Shown here: in pieces, positions 45,398 to 57,565 of the stretch
Layout of the letters: each line of letters opens with the position of its first letter
How positions within the stretch are numbered: the first letter of the stretch is position 1
Assembly (NCBI GenBank): GCA_033032865.1
Contig: JAWHQI010000028.1
Coordinates: forward strand, 7,335,001 to 7,399,000
Origin: Dactylorhiza incarnata
Taxonomy: Eukaryota > Streptophyta > Magnoliopsida > Asparagales > Orchidaceae
Direction of reading: 5' to 3'
Length of the DNA: 64,000 bases
The notes under the pieces: model-generated
Database searches by the model: none
Seen by the model: only the letters and a program-made list of their open reading frames with translations
What the model was told of the DNA's origin: nothing
Made by a program: the position numbers and the translations under genes

Positions 45398-48300
45398 TCA
45401 TTCTAAATTCAGCATTCCTAAGTCAATTTTGAAGGAATTGAACTTGGCCTCATCCAGTGGCTTGGTGAAGATATCAGCTACTTGATTGTCTGTGAGGACA
45501 TATTCAATTTTGATATCTTCACACTCTATATGCTCTCTAATAAAATGGTACCTAATTTCTATATGCTTGGTCCTGCTATGGGAGACAGGATTTTTGGCAA
45601 TAGAAATAGCACTGAATGAGTCACACAACAATGGAGATTTACTAACCTTGATGTTGTAATCCACCAATTGATGTTGGATCCACAGAAGTTGAGCACAGCA
45701 GCTGCCTGCAGCAATGTACTCTTACTCAGCTGTGGATATGGCCACACTGGTTTGATTTTTGCTGCTCCAAGAGATCAGCCTTCTCCCTAAGAACTGACAA
45801 GTGCCACTTGTACTTTTCCTGTCTTCTTTGCATCCTGCAAAATCTGCATCTGAATAGCCTTTTAGTTCAAAGTCATTGTTCCTAGGGTACCAAAGGCTAA
45901 GATTCAGGCTGCCCTTGAGGTATCTCAAGATCCTCTTTACAGAGGTGTAGTGAGATTCCTTAGGACAGGCCTGATACCTAGCACAAACATATGTAGAATA
46001 CATAATGTCTGGTCTACTAGCAGTTAAATACAACAAGGATCCAATGATTCACCTATACATGGATTCATCAAAGGTCTTCCCCTTTTCATCCTTTTCTAGT
46101 GACACATTAGATCCCATGGGTGTTCTCATGGTGGAGGCTGACTCCATCCCAAATTTCTTAATGAGCTCCTTGGTGTATTTAGTCTGGGAAATAAAAATTC
46201 CTTCATCAGAATGTTTTACTTGGAGCCCAAGGAAATATTTGAGCTCACCCATACTGCTCATCTCAAACTCCCCTTGCATTAGATTAGCAAATCTCTTGCA
46301 GAGATTGTCATCAGTAGACCCAAATATTATGTCATCAACATAGATTTGGACTAAGAGACATTTGCCCCTTGTCTCCCTAAGAAACAATGTGATATCTATC
46401 TTTCCCCTCAAGAATTTGTTCTTGATGAGAAAGCTAGATAAGGTCTCATACCATGCTCTTGGGGCTTGTTTGAGACCATAAAGAGCTTTCCTAAGGAAGT
46501 AAACATGAGATGTAAGAGTTGGATGTACAAAACCTAATGGTTGTTCTACATATACTTCTTCTTTCAGATTTCCATTTAGGAATGCTGATTTGACATCCAT
46601 CTGGTACACTTTGAAGCCTTTGTGGGCTGCATAGGTAAGGAATAACCTTATGGCTTCCAACCTTGCAACTGGGGCAAAAGTTTGGTCAAAGTCTATTCCC
46701 TCCTCTTGCCTATACCCCTTTGCAACAAGCCTTGCCTTGTTTTTGATGACTGTCCCTTTATCATCCATCTTATTCCTGAAGATCCATTTGGTGCTTATGA
46801 TATTGTGTCCTTGTGGTCTTGTCACCAATTTCCATACTTTGCACCTCTTGAATCGCAAGAGTTCTTCCTGCATTGCCTGAATCCAGAATGGATCCATATT
46901 GGCCTCTTCAAACTTCTTGGGCTCTTCCTGTGACAGGAAGCTGAGAAACAAAGCCTCATTGTGAGCTCTGCTCCTAGTTATCACACCATGTTGAACATTC
47001 CCAATGATCTGCTCCAGGGGATGATCTCTGTTAACACTTAGAATAGGAGGCAATCTGGCAACTACTAGTTGTTGTTCATTCACTACTTCTTGCTGAACTT
47101 CTTCCAAAGCAGCAGTTACTTCATGCAGCTGAGGATCATCAACTTGTGCATCTTCTTCATGGTCAGTTCCAGTTAAAGTTAGAGGCTGATTTGAGCTTAG
47201 TCTGTCCTGAAGGCTCAATTCCTGCAATTTTTCTAAAATTCCTGCATTTGAAGGTTGGCTAGACCATTCCTTATGAACAAGGTCAAATTCATCAAAGACT
47301 ACATGCATGGTTTCTTCAACAACATGTGTTGTGTTGTTGAAGACCTTATAGGCTCTACTATTAGAGTTGTATCCAACAAGGATACCCACCTTGCACTTCT
47401 CAACAAACTTGGTGAGGGGTTGTTTCCCATTGATCAGGATGTAGCATTTGCAACCAAAGATTCTAAAGTAGGAGATGGTTGGTTGTTTGCCCTTGAGAAT
47501 TTCATATGGGGTGATACCAAGAGCCTTATTGATGGAGGCTCTATTGAGGACATGGCAAGCTGAGCTGACCGCCTCAGCCCAAAAATATTCTGGGAGAGAG
47601 GAGTCACTCAGCAATGTTCTGTCAGCCTCAATCAAAGTTCTGTTCCTTCTCTCAGCCACTCCATTTTGTTGTGGAGTTCTGGGAGAGGAGAACTCTTGGG
47701 TGATACCAAGATCTTGGCAGAACCTTGTCATGGCTTCAGACTGGAATTCTGTGCCATGGTCTGATCTTATTCTGACTACTGAGCACAGCAATTCATTCTG
47801 AATTGCCTTGACAAATGTTTTGAAGACATCCAAGGTATCAGACTTCTTCTTTAAGAAGTGCACGCAGGTATACTTTGAGTGATCATCAACAATCACCAAG
47901 GTATACCTCTTCCCATTTAAGCTCTCAATTGACAAAGGGCCAAACAAATCCATGTGCAATAGGTAAAGATACCTTTCAGTATCTTTGGAACCAATACTTT
48001 TAAAAGTGGCCCTTGTTTGCTTCCCCATTTAGCAAGCATGACAAGGGCAGCTTCTAATACACTTGATCTTAGGACAGTCCCTCACAAGATTTTTTGAAAA
48101 GAGCTTGTTCATTGTCTTGTAGTTTATGTGAGCTAGCCTCTTGTGCCATTGGACAAAAAGAGACTCACTTTCATTAGCTATAAGGCAAAAAGGCATAGAG
48201 GGATCTATATTAATGAAGTCTAAGCTATAGACATTACCATACCTAGTGCCTGAGAGAATATCTTGGTTGTCACTCTTCACTTTTATCAGACACTTCTCAC

Positions 48301-48560
48301 TAGAGAATTCTACCACATGACCTAAGTCACATAATTGTCTTATGCTCAACAGGTTGTGTTTCAACCCATCAACATGAGCTATATTGGTGATAGAGATTAC
48401 GCCATTAGAAATCATACCAAAACCTTTTATTCATCCCTGTTCAGAGCCTCCAAAGATGACCTTTCTTCCTTTGCGTTCTGGAATGAAATCCTTAAGTACC
48501 TTCCTTTTTCCAGTCATATGCCTGGAACATCCACTTTCCAAGTACCAAATTAATTTGGCA
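45398..48560 (-). pseudogene. E5 pol: protease, integrase, RT, RNase H
   Basis: The N-terminal piece has ESGCSRHMTG, where the usual protease DSG is now ESG. Then come the pre-integrase segment with HKRLAHINYKTM and, after one stop (TAA for Gln, near 48029), integrase with [16 protein letters not shown] and [12 protein letters not shown], all three acidic residues present. RT has DVKSAFLNG and YVDDIIFG. RNase H has SDADFAG, STAE followed by a stop, then CDS, and ends [18 protein letters not shown]. Stops near 46040 (after SMYR) and 45720 break it. The frame ends at 45398 after GMLNLE. All core catalytic motifs apart from the protease Asp survive. Confidence 0.92.
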
Positions 48561-49094
48561 CTTGAACTATCCTGCAACAACAAAGTTAATAAGCCTTAGG
48601 ACCCCAGTAAGGATTGGGTCCTAGGAAACAGTTAGTCATTAGGTAATTATATCTGATGGCTGCACTTCTAGGAGGAAAGCTACTCCTAGCACTTGGGGGA
48701 CTTGAATTGTGCCAACAATCTATGGCAAAGTGACCCACTTTACCACAGCACTAGCACTCATGAATTTTGTATCTCCTTTTCTGAACCTTCCTAGAAGGAG
48801 TAAAAGTCTGCCTAGGTTCAGAGAAGGAGACAACCTTCTTCTTAGGCTTTGTAGCTGGAGGAGGTGTGGTAGATGTTTGGGGCTTGTGCACATGAGAGGT
48901 TTTCTTCATGTCACCAACAGTTTTCAGCTTTTCATCTTCATACTGTTGACAGCATCCGAAATGCTCTGATGTGGGTTTTCCCCACTATAGCAGCCAGCAT
49001 TTTTCTCAGCGGGGACAGTCTTGGAAGAGCTGGCTTCCATTCCCTTGAGTGAGGGTGCTGAGGTACCAAAGACAAATGGTCCTGGTTGGACCAT
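48561..49094 (-). pseudogene. E5 second zinc knuckle and gag-protease linker
   Basis: The piece near 48770-48700 encodes a knuckle that in E7 reads CWCCGKVGHFAIDC; here the second residue is a stop (TGG to TAG). The remaining linker is Lys/Thr/Pro-rich and broken. Confidence 0.7.
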
Positions 49095-51078
49095 CTAAAT
49101 TTCCTCATGGGGAGCCTTCATGGAACTCAACCCAAGTCCCTTTCTTCTTGCAATGCTTGATTCATTCAAATAGCAAGGAGCCTTTTCATTTTGCCTCTGA
49201 CCATATATGATTGCTTGGTCATACTGGTTATAGGGCAGCCATACCTTTTGAAAGGTAGAATTAAGACAAGCTAAAGACTTGCCCTTTCTATCATTCCCAT
49301 CCTTGGCTGCCTTATTATTATGACCTAATCCCCTCTTACCAGGTTGAGAGGAGAAGGTCCCAATAATGGGTAGCACAATTTTTGGTTTGGAGAATTGGGC
49401 TACTAAGTTTTGTTCCTTGAGAAGCTGATTGTTAAGCTTCCTGATAAATACCCACATTTTCTGTTTCTCATCAAGAAGATTATCAATCACCTTCTGGAGC
49501 TTTATGGACTTCTGTCCATCTTGATGGAAGATGTCCATCTTGCTTTGTAGCTCAGCCTTAAGTGGACTTAGCTCTTTGAGCTCTTTAGCTTGTTCTTTAA
49601 CAAGCTTTTTCTTCATCTTCAGGGCATCAATGAGAGCCCCATATCTGTCAATCAGATGATCAACATCTATGTTTGATCTTGATCCATCCTCACCTCCAGC
49701 CCTTGAGGATGTATCAGAATCTGGGCTAGTTTCATATTCAGAATTTGAATGGGATAGGATGAAAACTGGTACCTCACCTTCAGATATGGCCATCAGATCA
49801 TTGTACTCCTCTTCTTCATCCACCTCATCATCACTTTCAGGGTGTGATGGAGGGGCCCTGATTGCAATCCTGCCAGCAGCAAGTTCTTCAATAGCAGCCA
49901 GCCCAATGAGGGCTTCTTCCTTTTCAGATTCTGATGAGCTGGAGTCTGATTCACTCCAGCTCTTTTCCTTCTTAGATAAGGGTTTTCTCTCCTTTCTTGC
50001 CTCTTGGCTGATAAGCCTTCTTCTCATCCCTCTCTCTTCTCTTGACTGGGCAGTCAGCAATGACATGCCCAGGTTTGCTGCAGCAATAGCAAACAACTTT
50101 GGAGGAATTAAATTTAGAGTTGGAGCCATACCTATCACTCCTGGAGTGATGCTTTGACTCCTTACTGTCCTCCTTGTTGTGATATGAGGAGGAAGGCTTT
50201 TTCTTCCATTGCTTCCTCCTCAGCAGTCTTTTGAAATGCCATGTGAAGGCAGCCATTTCCTCATCAGAAGAGGAGCAACCTGATGAGCTGGGCCCAGAAA
50301 CTTCTGGTTCAGCAGATCTTCTGGGAGGTGAGTGAGCCTCCGCCTTTCCTCTTCTTGAGTTTTCAGCCTTTAAGGCCAGGGATTTCTTCCTGGTATTACT
50401 CCTTGCATTCTGCTCTTCTTCCTTCCTGGCATTCAGCTGCATCTCATAGGAGAGCAGCTTACCATAGAGAGTATGGGGAGGAGTTTCAGCCAACTTAGCC
50501 ATTTCCCTTATGGCACAGATTTTGTTGTCCCACTCTCTAGTAAGAGATCTCAGGAATTTATAATTCAATTCATAATTGCTGAACACTTTCTGATAGGTTC
50601 TTAACTCATTGACAATCCTAAAGAACCTTTCATAGCACACAGCTATGCCCTCCATGTTCAGCTGCCTAAAGGCTTCATACTCCTGATTAAGGAGTGACTT
50701 CCTGTCATCCCTAACTTCTTCAGTGCCCTCCATATAAACAATGAGGGTGTCCCACATCTCTTTGGTTGTTTGGCAATGGACAAGGTTTTGGAAGGTGGAA
50801 TCATCAATAGCACTAACAATAATGTTTTGTGCCCTCTTGTCCATTCCATCCAGGACAATCTCATCCTTGTTCAGTTCAGCATATGGCTTTGGCACCTTCA
50901 CCACTGGCTCAGTAGTGGTAGTCTTAGTGAAGGTAATGGGACCTTCCACTACTGTCACAAAAATCCTAGGGTCAGTTGCTTCCATAAACAGCCTGGCCCT
51001 TTGCTTCCACATGCCAAGGGACTATTTCCTACATATTGGTAGCTTCATTGAACTCATCTCCTTTTGGTAGACAGCCAT
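49095..51078 (-). pseudogene. E5 gag, SIRE-type, one frameshift
   Basis: Start at the ATG at 51078 (MAVYQKEMSS), which keeps the frame of the long piece; an in-frame stop lies at codon 19. The capsid region begins WKQRARLFMEATDPRIFV and contains TKEMWDTLIVYMEGTEEVRD and LLSYEMQLNARKEEE. The knuckle CYCCSKPGHVIADC is at about 50045-50095. A shift between 50138 and 49972 moves to the frame ending at 49095, which holds acidic Ser/Glu runs, a Lys/Leu coiled coil and the segment KVWLPYNQYDQAIIYGQ. Without these two faults the frame would be about 650 codons, normal for SIRE-type gag. Confidence 0.9.
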
Positions 51079-51139
51079 GGAAATAAGCTTTTAATCTAAC
51101 CCTTGGGATCTTGCTTGGCTGTTAAGCCTTTTTAAGCAA

Positions 51140-51155
51140 CCTCACTCTGATACCA
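51140..51155 (-). promoter_or_regulatory. E5 primer-binding site
   Basis: Minus-strand TGGTATCAGAGTGAGG, the standard copia tRNA-iMet site, 2 nt from the 5' LTR. Confidence 0.92.
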
Positions 51156-51157
51156 CT

Positions 51158-52438
51158 TGAAAGAACTTAGGGGTTTAGATTAAATCACCTAGAGGGGGGT
51201 GAATAGGTTTTTCTTATTCTTTTTGGGCTTAGAGCTGTTAGTAGCCTAATATGCCTACACAACCAATGAACTCAAGCTCAAATAATCACAGCCACAACAC
51301 AAAGGATTTTATAGTGGTTCCCCAAGTGATGGGTAGTCCACTGTCCCCCTACAACCCTCTAACGCCAATGTTAGATAGGGATCAAGATACTCCTCCAAGT
51401 TATCTTCTCAGCTTCTAGAGCTTTCACCACAAGATCCTCAGAACTTCTCAGATCACAGATGATCCTACCTCGGGACAATAGTCCCTATAGCTCAGAGCTA
51501 TCACCAGCTCCTACCTCAGGCACAGCAGCCCTACAACTCAGAGGAATCCACCTCCTACAACTCAGACCACCTCCTGGTCCTACTTCAGGCAATAGCCTTT
51601 TACAATCTTCTCAGAGCTGAATAGCTCTTACAAAATAAAGATATAAGAAAATAATAACTTCTACTACTGATTCAATCAGATGAGGTATCAGTAGAGAATC
51701 TCAGCAGAAGCTGATCTTGAGCTGTTCCTAGCCTGGTTGATTCAGAACAGCTCCACTGTCTTCTTCTTCAGAAGGAAGAAAGAAGACCCCTGCCTCTCTT
51801 GTTGATGAAAACAAGAATCACTGAAAGAGCGAACAACTTCTGTTCAAGGCAAGAAGGTTGTTGCAGCTTTCAGGGGTTGCAGATGGGTTTCCTTAATGGC
51901 TTGAGCAAATACAATAATCGAGAGTGTCTTCTTTATTGCCCTAGCTTTTGCTTTTATAGTACTGTACATCTTCAACGGCTATAAGCACGGCCTCCCTTGC
52001 CCATGCTGATAAAGGCATTACTTTATCACTTCTTGCACCTTTATCGAATTCTGGGCGGCGCCAGTCAACGGAAAATAAGCTTGATTCTGTCTCAGCGGAT
52101 CCGCTGAGACGGCTCCTTGTCTCAGCGGGTTAACAACTAAGACAGTCTTCTTCTCAGCGGTTGGCATAAGCTGAGACAGCTACTTCTTTTCAGCGTTTCC
52201 GCTGAGATGGCTCCTCGTCTCAGCGGATCTGACCCTTCGTCTCAGCGATTCAGCTGAGACAAATCTTCATCTCTTAGGAGTTGATTTCTCCTGATTTTAG
52301 GTCCTGATTGACCCTTTCTCTTTGAGTCACCTAAACCTGTGTATCTTACAAAACATAGCTTTATCAAATACATTTAGTACTTAGCATTGCATAGTGACCC
52401 CTCTTCAAATCAAGGGAATTTGAGGGCAATTCCCAACA
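51158..52438 (-). repeat. E5 5' LTR (1281 bp)
   Basis: Pairs with 35004-36283, with perhaps two or three per cent scattered differences by eye. TATA box at 51950-51959 and array at 52087-52262. Followed by the AAGAT duplication. Confidence 0.95.
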
Positions 52439-52447
52439 AAGATTGAC

Positions 52448-52458
52448 TATTTATATAA
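52448..52458 (-). promoter_or_regulatory. internal TATA box of E7, cut off from ORF3 by E5
   Basis: TATATAAATAG on the minus strand is a strong plant TATA match. Before E5 inserted it lay about 107 nt from the ORF3 ATG. E5 inserted only some 5-10 nt downstream of the box. Confidence 0.65.
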
Positions 52459-52572
52459 CCTAATTATGTATCATGATTAGCCCTTATAATTAGAGATAAG
52501 TGAACTTATAATTTTGTAGGGAATTAGGTTAACTGGGTGCAATTTGACATATTTTTAAAGGAACCAACCCAT

Positions 52573-52735
52573 CACAGCGGAACCGCTGAGACGACTACCT
52601 TTACCGCTAGGACAGGGGGCAGGCAACCGCTGGGACAGATTTAGTAGTCTCAGCGGTTCAGCTGAGATGTTTCCCAGCTGTCTCAGCGGTTCAGCTGAGA
52701 TGTTTCCCAGCTGTCTCAGCGGTTCAGCTGAAACA
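52573..52735 (-). repeat. E7 internal palindrome array, CTCAGCGG family
   Basis: Units such as TCTCAGCGGTTCAGCTGAGA, some within a perfect 34-bp-like tandem including TGTTTCCCAGCTG. It lies between RNase H and ORF3 of E7. The motif is the one found in the LTR of E5, not in the internal array of E5. Confidence 0.88.
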
Positions 52736-52925
52736 GGCTTTTTGTTTTAGCTGATCTAACTACCTGAATGTTTGACCTCTTAAGATCTGCTTGAGTGAAG
52801 TCCTAACCATGTCACTAGGTTTGTTGATGAGACAAAATTATGAGTCATAAACACAATACTTTAAGTGCATAAGTGTGACAATAGTCTAGCATCATAGATG
52901 ATTGGAATAAGAAGATGTTTGGCAT

Positions 52926-55900
52926 TTATTCAACATTTAACATTCCTAGTTCAATCTTGAAGGAATTAAACTTAGCTTCATCCAATGGCTTTGTAAAGAT
53001 ATCAGCAACTTGACTATCAGTAAGGACAAATTCAAGGCAAATGTCTTTACATTCAACGCGTTCTCTTATGAAATGATATCTTATCTCTATGTGCTTAGTC
53101 CTGCTATGAGAGACGGGATTCTTAGCAATAGAGATAACACTGGATGAGTCACAATAAAGAGGAGACTTACTTACCTTGAGGTTGTACTCCTCTAATTGAT
53201 GTTGAATCCATAATAGTTGTGCACAACAACTTCCTGCAGCAGTGGATATAGCCAAACTTATCTACTTTTTGCTGCTCCATGAGATCAACCTTCTTCCTAG
53301 GAATTGACAAGTGCCACTTGTGCTTTTCCTGTCTTCTTTGTAGCCTGCAAAATCTGCATCTGAAAATCTAATTAGTTCAAAATCATTATTCTTAGGGTAC
53401 CAAAGGCCAAGATGTAGGTTGTCTTTAAGGTATCTCAAAATCCTCTTTGCAACTGAGGAGTGAGATTCCTTAGGGCAAGCCTGGTACCTAGCACATACAC
53501 ATGTAGTATACATAATATCTGGTCTACTAGTAGTTAAATACAATAGGGATCCAATGATACACATGTACATGGATTCATCAAAGGCCTTGCCCTTCTCATC
53601 CTTGTCTAGGGAAATGTTGGACCCCATGGGAGTTTTCATGGTGGAAGCAGATTTCATCCCAAACTTCTTTATAAGCTCCCTAGTGTACTTGGTCTAAGAG
53701 ATGAATATACCCTCATCAGACTATTTCACTTGGAGGCTAAGAAAGTACTTGAGCTCTCCCATACTGCTCATCTCAAACTCCCCCTGCATGAGGTTGGCAA
53801 ACCTTTTGCAGAGGTTGTCATCAGTAGACCCAAATATTATGTCATCAACATATATTTGGACTAGGAGACACTTCCCCCTTGTTTCCCTAAGGAATAATGT
53901 ACTATCTATCTATCTCCTCAAGAACTTGTTCTTTATAAGAAAGCTAGACAAAGTCTCATACCAAGCCCTGAGGGCTTGCTTTAGACCATAAAGAGCTTTT
54001 CTATGTAAATACACATGATTAGAGAGGGTTGGATGCACAAAACCTGATGGTTGATCAACATATACCTCTTCCTTCAAGTTGCCATTGAGGAAGGCTGACT
54101 TGACATCCATTTGATACACTTTGAACCCTTTGTGGGCAGCATAGGCAAGGAATAGACTAATTGCTTCTAACCTTACAACAGGGGCAAAGGTTTGATCAAA
54201 GTCTATTCCCTTTTCTTGTCTATAGCCCTTGGCTACCAATCTAGCCTTGTTCTTTATGATTACTCCAGTTTCATCTAATTTGTTCCTGTAAATCCATTTG
54301 GTGCCAATTATATTGTGTCCTTGAGGCTTTGGCACCAACTTCCAAACCTTGCATCTTTTGAATTGTAGGAGTTCTTCTTGCATTGCTTGAATCCAAAAGG
54401 TGTCTTGGTTGGCTTCTTCAAATTTCTTGGGCTCCAATTGTGATAGGAAGCTCAAGAATAGGGCTTTATTATGGGCTCTGCTTCTGGTCAATTCTCCTTG
54501 GTTTTGATCTCCAATGATTTGTTCTCTTGGATAATCCCTGAGATGTCTTGCAGTTGGATGCAATCTGTCTTGAGCTTGTTGTACTGCTCCCACTATTTCA
54601 GCAGTGACATCAGCTCCTTGGATCTCTTCCTCTTCAGGAATTGAAGCATCTGCATATGCTTTGCTGCTATTGGGTATGTCTTGTATAGACATTTCTTCCA
54701 TTCCTTTCTCATTTCCTGTCAAAATAGAAGAACTAGACCAGCCCTTATAGATTATGCTGGTCTCATTAAATACTACATACATAGACTCTTCAATAACATG
54801 AGTTTTCTTATTATAAACTCTATAAGCTCTACTGTGGGAGTTATAGCCAACAAGAATTCCCACATTGCATTTCTCTGCAAACTTGGTTAGTTGAGATTTT
54901 CCATTGTTTAAAATGTAGCATTTGGAGCCAAAGATTCTAAAATATGAAATTGTAGGTTGTTTGCCTTTCAGAATCTCATAGGGAGTTATTCCATGAACCT
55001 TATTGATGGAAGCTCTATTGAGAACATAACATACAGTATTGACTGCCTCAACCCAGAAATATTTGGGGAGTGAGGAGTCACTAAGCAATGCTCTCCCAGC
55101 TTCTATCAAGGATCTATTCCTCCTCTCAGCCACACCATTTTGTTGTGGAGTCCTTGGGGAGGAGAACTCTTGGGTGATACCAAATTCTTGACAAAATCTT
55201 GTCATGGCTTCAGATTGAAATTTTGTGTCATGGTCAGTCCTAGTTCTGACCACAACACATTGTAAATCATTATGAATTGCTTTGACATGATTTATAAAGA
55301 CATTCAAGGTATCTGACTTCTTCTTAAGGAAGAATACCCATTTATATTTTGAGTGATTATCAACAATCACCAAAGTATACTACTTTCCACCTAGGCTCTG
55401 AATTGGCAAAGGACCAAACAAGTCCATATGCAATAGATATAGACATCTTCCAGTTTCTTTGGAGCCAATACTTTTAAAGGTGGTCCTAGTTTGCTTGCCC
55501 ATTTGGCAAGCATGATAGGGACCACTTTTAATACATTTTAAATTTGGACTATTTCTAACAAGGTTTTTAGAGAATGGTCTATACATAGTCTTGTAGTTAA
55601 TGTGAGCAAGTCTCTTATGCCATTGAACACAAAGAGACTCATTTTCATTAGCCATAAGACACATAGGTGAAATAGAATTACTGCATATAAAATCTAAGCA
55701 ATAAACATTCTCACTCCTAGTGCCTGAGAGAATGGTCTCTAAGTCATTAGACTTTTTGATCAAGCACTTGTCATTGTGGAATTTAATGACATAGCCTAAG
55801 TCACATAGTTGACTTATGCTTACTAAATTGTGTTGCAACCCTTCAACATAAGCTACCCATGTGATTGTAACTATGCCATTGGAGATCATACCATATCCTT

Positions 55901-56015
55901 TGGTGATTCCCTTTTCAGATCCACCAAAGATAACTTTAGGTCCATTCTTCATAACTTTGTAGTCTTGTAGAAGTTTTTTGGTTCCTATCATGTGCCTTGA
56001 GCACCCACTGTCCAA
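52926..56015 (-). pseudogene. E7 pol: protease, integrase, RT, RNase H
   Basis: The protease site MDSGCSRHMIGTKK is intact at 56015. The pre-integrase HKRLAHINYKTM and integrase LHMDLFGP follow. A stop at about 55377 separates the next part, which has RTDHDTKF (E5 has RSDHGTEF) and [14 protein letters not shown] has DVKSAFLNG, then stops near 53908, and YVDDIIFG in a middle piece. RNase H has SDADFAG and CDSSS but the piece with the Glu (AEAEYI in relatives) is deleted: AISTAAGSCC is read here. It ends [15 protein letters not shown]. The loss of the RNase H Glu and several stops make it inactive. Confidence 0.9.
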
Positions 56016-56460
56016 GTACCATATTTGGTTGAGGCTGGTACTTGAACTACCCTACAAGAAGAACTTTAGTTACCCTTAGGAGCCCAAATAATTTTGGGTC
56101 CTAGGACCTTGTTAGCATGAAGAATTTATCTTCCTCCTACAGCACTCCTTCCAGGAAGGTTCTTATTTGCAAGAGGCACATTGGGATTATGCCAACAGTC
56201 TATGGCAAAGTGTCCCACTTTACCACAGCACCAACACTCATGAATGTTGTATCTCCTTTTCTGAACATTTCTTGTAGGAAGAGCATCAATGTGCTTGTGT
56301 TCAGGAGAGGAGGCAGCAGCATTTTTCATGTTCCTTTCAGTAATGATCTGGCTGAATGTTAACCCTTATTCACCCCCCCCCCCCCCTAAGGGCACCAAAA
56401 ACAAATGGTCCAGGTTGGGCCATTTGAATTTCCTCATGGGGAGCCTTCATAGCACTCAAG
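56016..56460 (-). pseudogene. E7 gag end with second zinc knuckle
   Basis: The piece 56329-56126 has CWCCGKVGHFAIDC followed by WHNPNVPLANKNLPG. To its right is a foreign filler of about 30 bp (56364-56393) with a C run, then a stretch (56394-56460) matching E5 gag near 49070-49130. E8 cuts the element at 56461; the rest of gag would lie beyond the window. Confidence 0.75.
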
Positions 56461-57565
56461 TGTTGGATCTGTAGGCGCCCTTAGAGGGGGGTGAATAAGG
56501 GTTTTAAAAACATATGTTATATTTTGAATGACTTGAAAGAATAAGAGATTAAAATAATGATTTTAAATAAAGATCTAAATTGTTTTATAATGAAAGAGAG
56601 GATAATAAACACTTTAGAGAAATGAAGAATAAAATCAATTTTATTACTATAACGCTAGAAATCGGAGGCGAATAATAATAAAACTCTTTTTTGTTTTTTA
56701 TCCCGACTAGTATCCCCATGAACCGGTGGCCCTAGCCTATCCTTCCCCGGATACGGCCTTAAGCTGCTCTAGACAATCCTTCCCCGGATATGGCCTGGAG
56801 CACCCCCTAGACCTAACCTAGATCTAGTCGCCAACATGAGGCGAATTTCTGCCCCGAGTCCTACCCAGACCTAGTCGCCAACACGAGGCAAATCCACTAA
56901 ACGATTACAAGGATAAAGATGTGAAATAAACAACAATAATATAAAAAAACTCCCTTTAAATAACTTCTGAATTCGGAGATGAAGGATCGCTGTAGAATAA
57001 GCATGGTTGAAGCGATCATCCTTCGGATATAGCGTGACAAAGTCCTCCTTCAGAATCTCTCTAAGCTTTTTGGTGGGAGATCAACTCTCGGCCGAACAAG
57101 GCTCTGGAATTGTGGCACTAAACCTCTCTTCAACTTCTCTCAGGAAAATGAGAGAAGAGGGATCCTTTTATAGGAGAGAGCGCTAGCACCTGCACTAACA
57201 CTACCACCAGCGCTACCCCGGTATAGCATTATTCTGCGTGTGCGTATCTTTCTTTCCAGGGAAACATTGTCGGCTTGCCTCTTGTGCTCCTCGCTACCGC
57301 CTGCGCTATCAGCTACCGCCTAGCGCTAGCGCCTTCTAAAGATGTTCCCGGAATTACTCTAATCAAAGCTAGCGACTGCGCTAGGTGCTACCGCCGGCGC
57401 TAGTGGGAATCTTGGAATTTTTGACTTCTAAGTTGGGGGCAACCTTCATGTGTTGTCCTTGAGTCATATGGACTTGTTTGCATGTACACTTAACCACACA
57501 AGAACAAATACACATAGGATTTGTTATTCTCAAACCTAGGAGATGCGGAAGACCATTTTCCTACA
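56461..57565 (-). repeat. E8 3' LTR (1105 bp)
   Basis: In element sense starts TGTAGGAAAATGGTCTTCC and ends AGATCCAACA. The purine tract AAAAGGGGGAATT abuts it (57578-57566). TATA box CCTATAAAAGG at 57164-57174. It also holds two copies of ATCCTTCCCCGGATA with nearby diverged sequence (about 56738 and 56775). Confidence 0.93.
57177..57404 (-). repeat. E8 LTR palindrome array, GCGCTAGCG family
   Basis: Units of AGCGCTAGC, GCTACCGCC and GCGCTAGCGCC type, self-complementary at the core, about eight sites. The array lies within about 5 nt of the TATA box. The 5' LTR copy starts at about 63848 and runs out of the window. Confidence 0.82.

Larger units (their letters stand above)
35004..52438 (-). 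mobile_element. E5: near-complete SIRE/Maximus-type copia element
   Basis: LTRs at 35004-36283 and 51158-52438 flank gag, protease, integrase, RT, RNase H, a palindrome array and ORF3. The target duplications AAGAT (34999-35003 and 52439-52443) are perfect. Without the nested E6 it is about 12.2 kb, large for copia but typical of this lineage. One gag frameshift and several stops suggest it is inactive. It sits inside E7. Confidence 0.95.

Noticed and set aside
56126..56329. Zinc-knuckle ORF as a host CCHC protein gene
   Set aside because: It continues in the pol direction of E7 and matches the same piece in E5.
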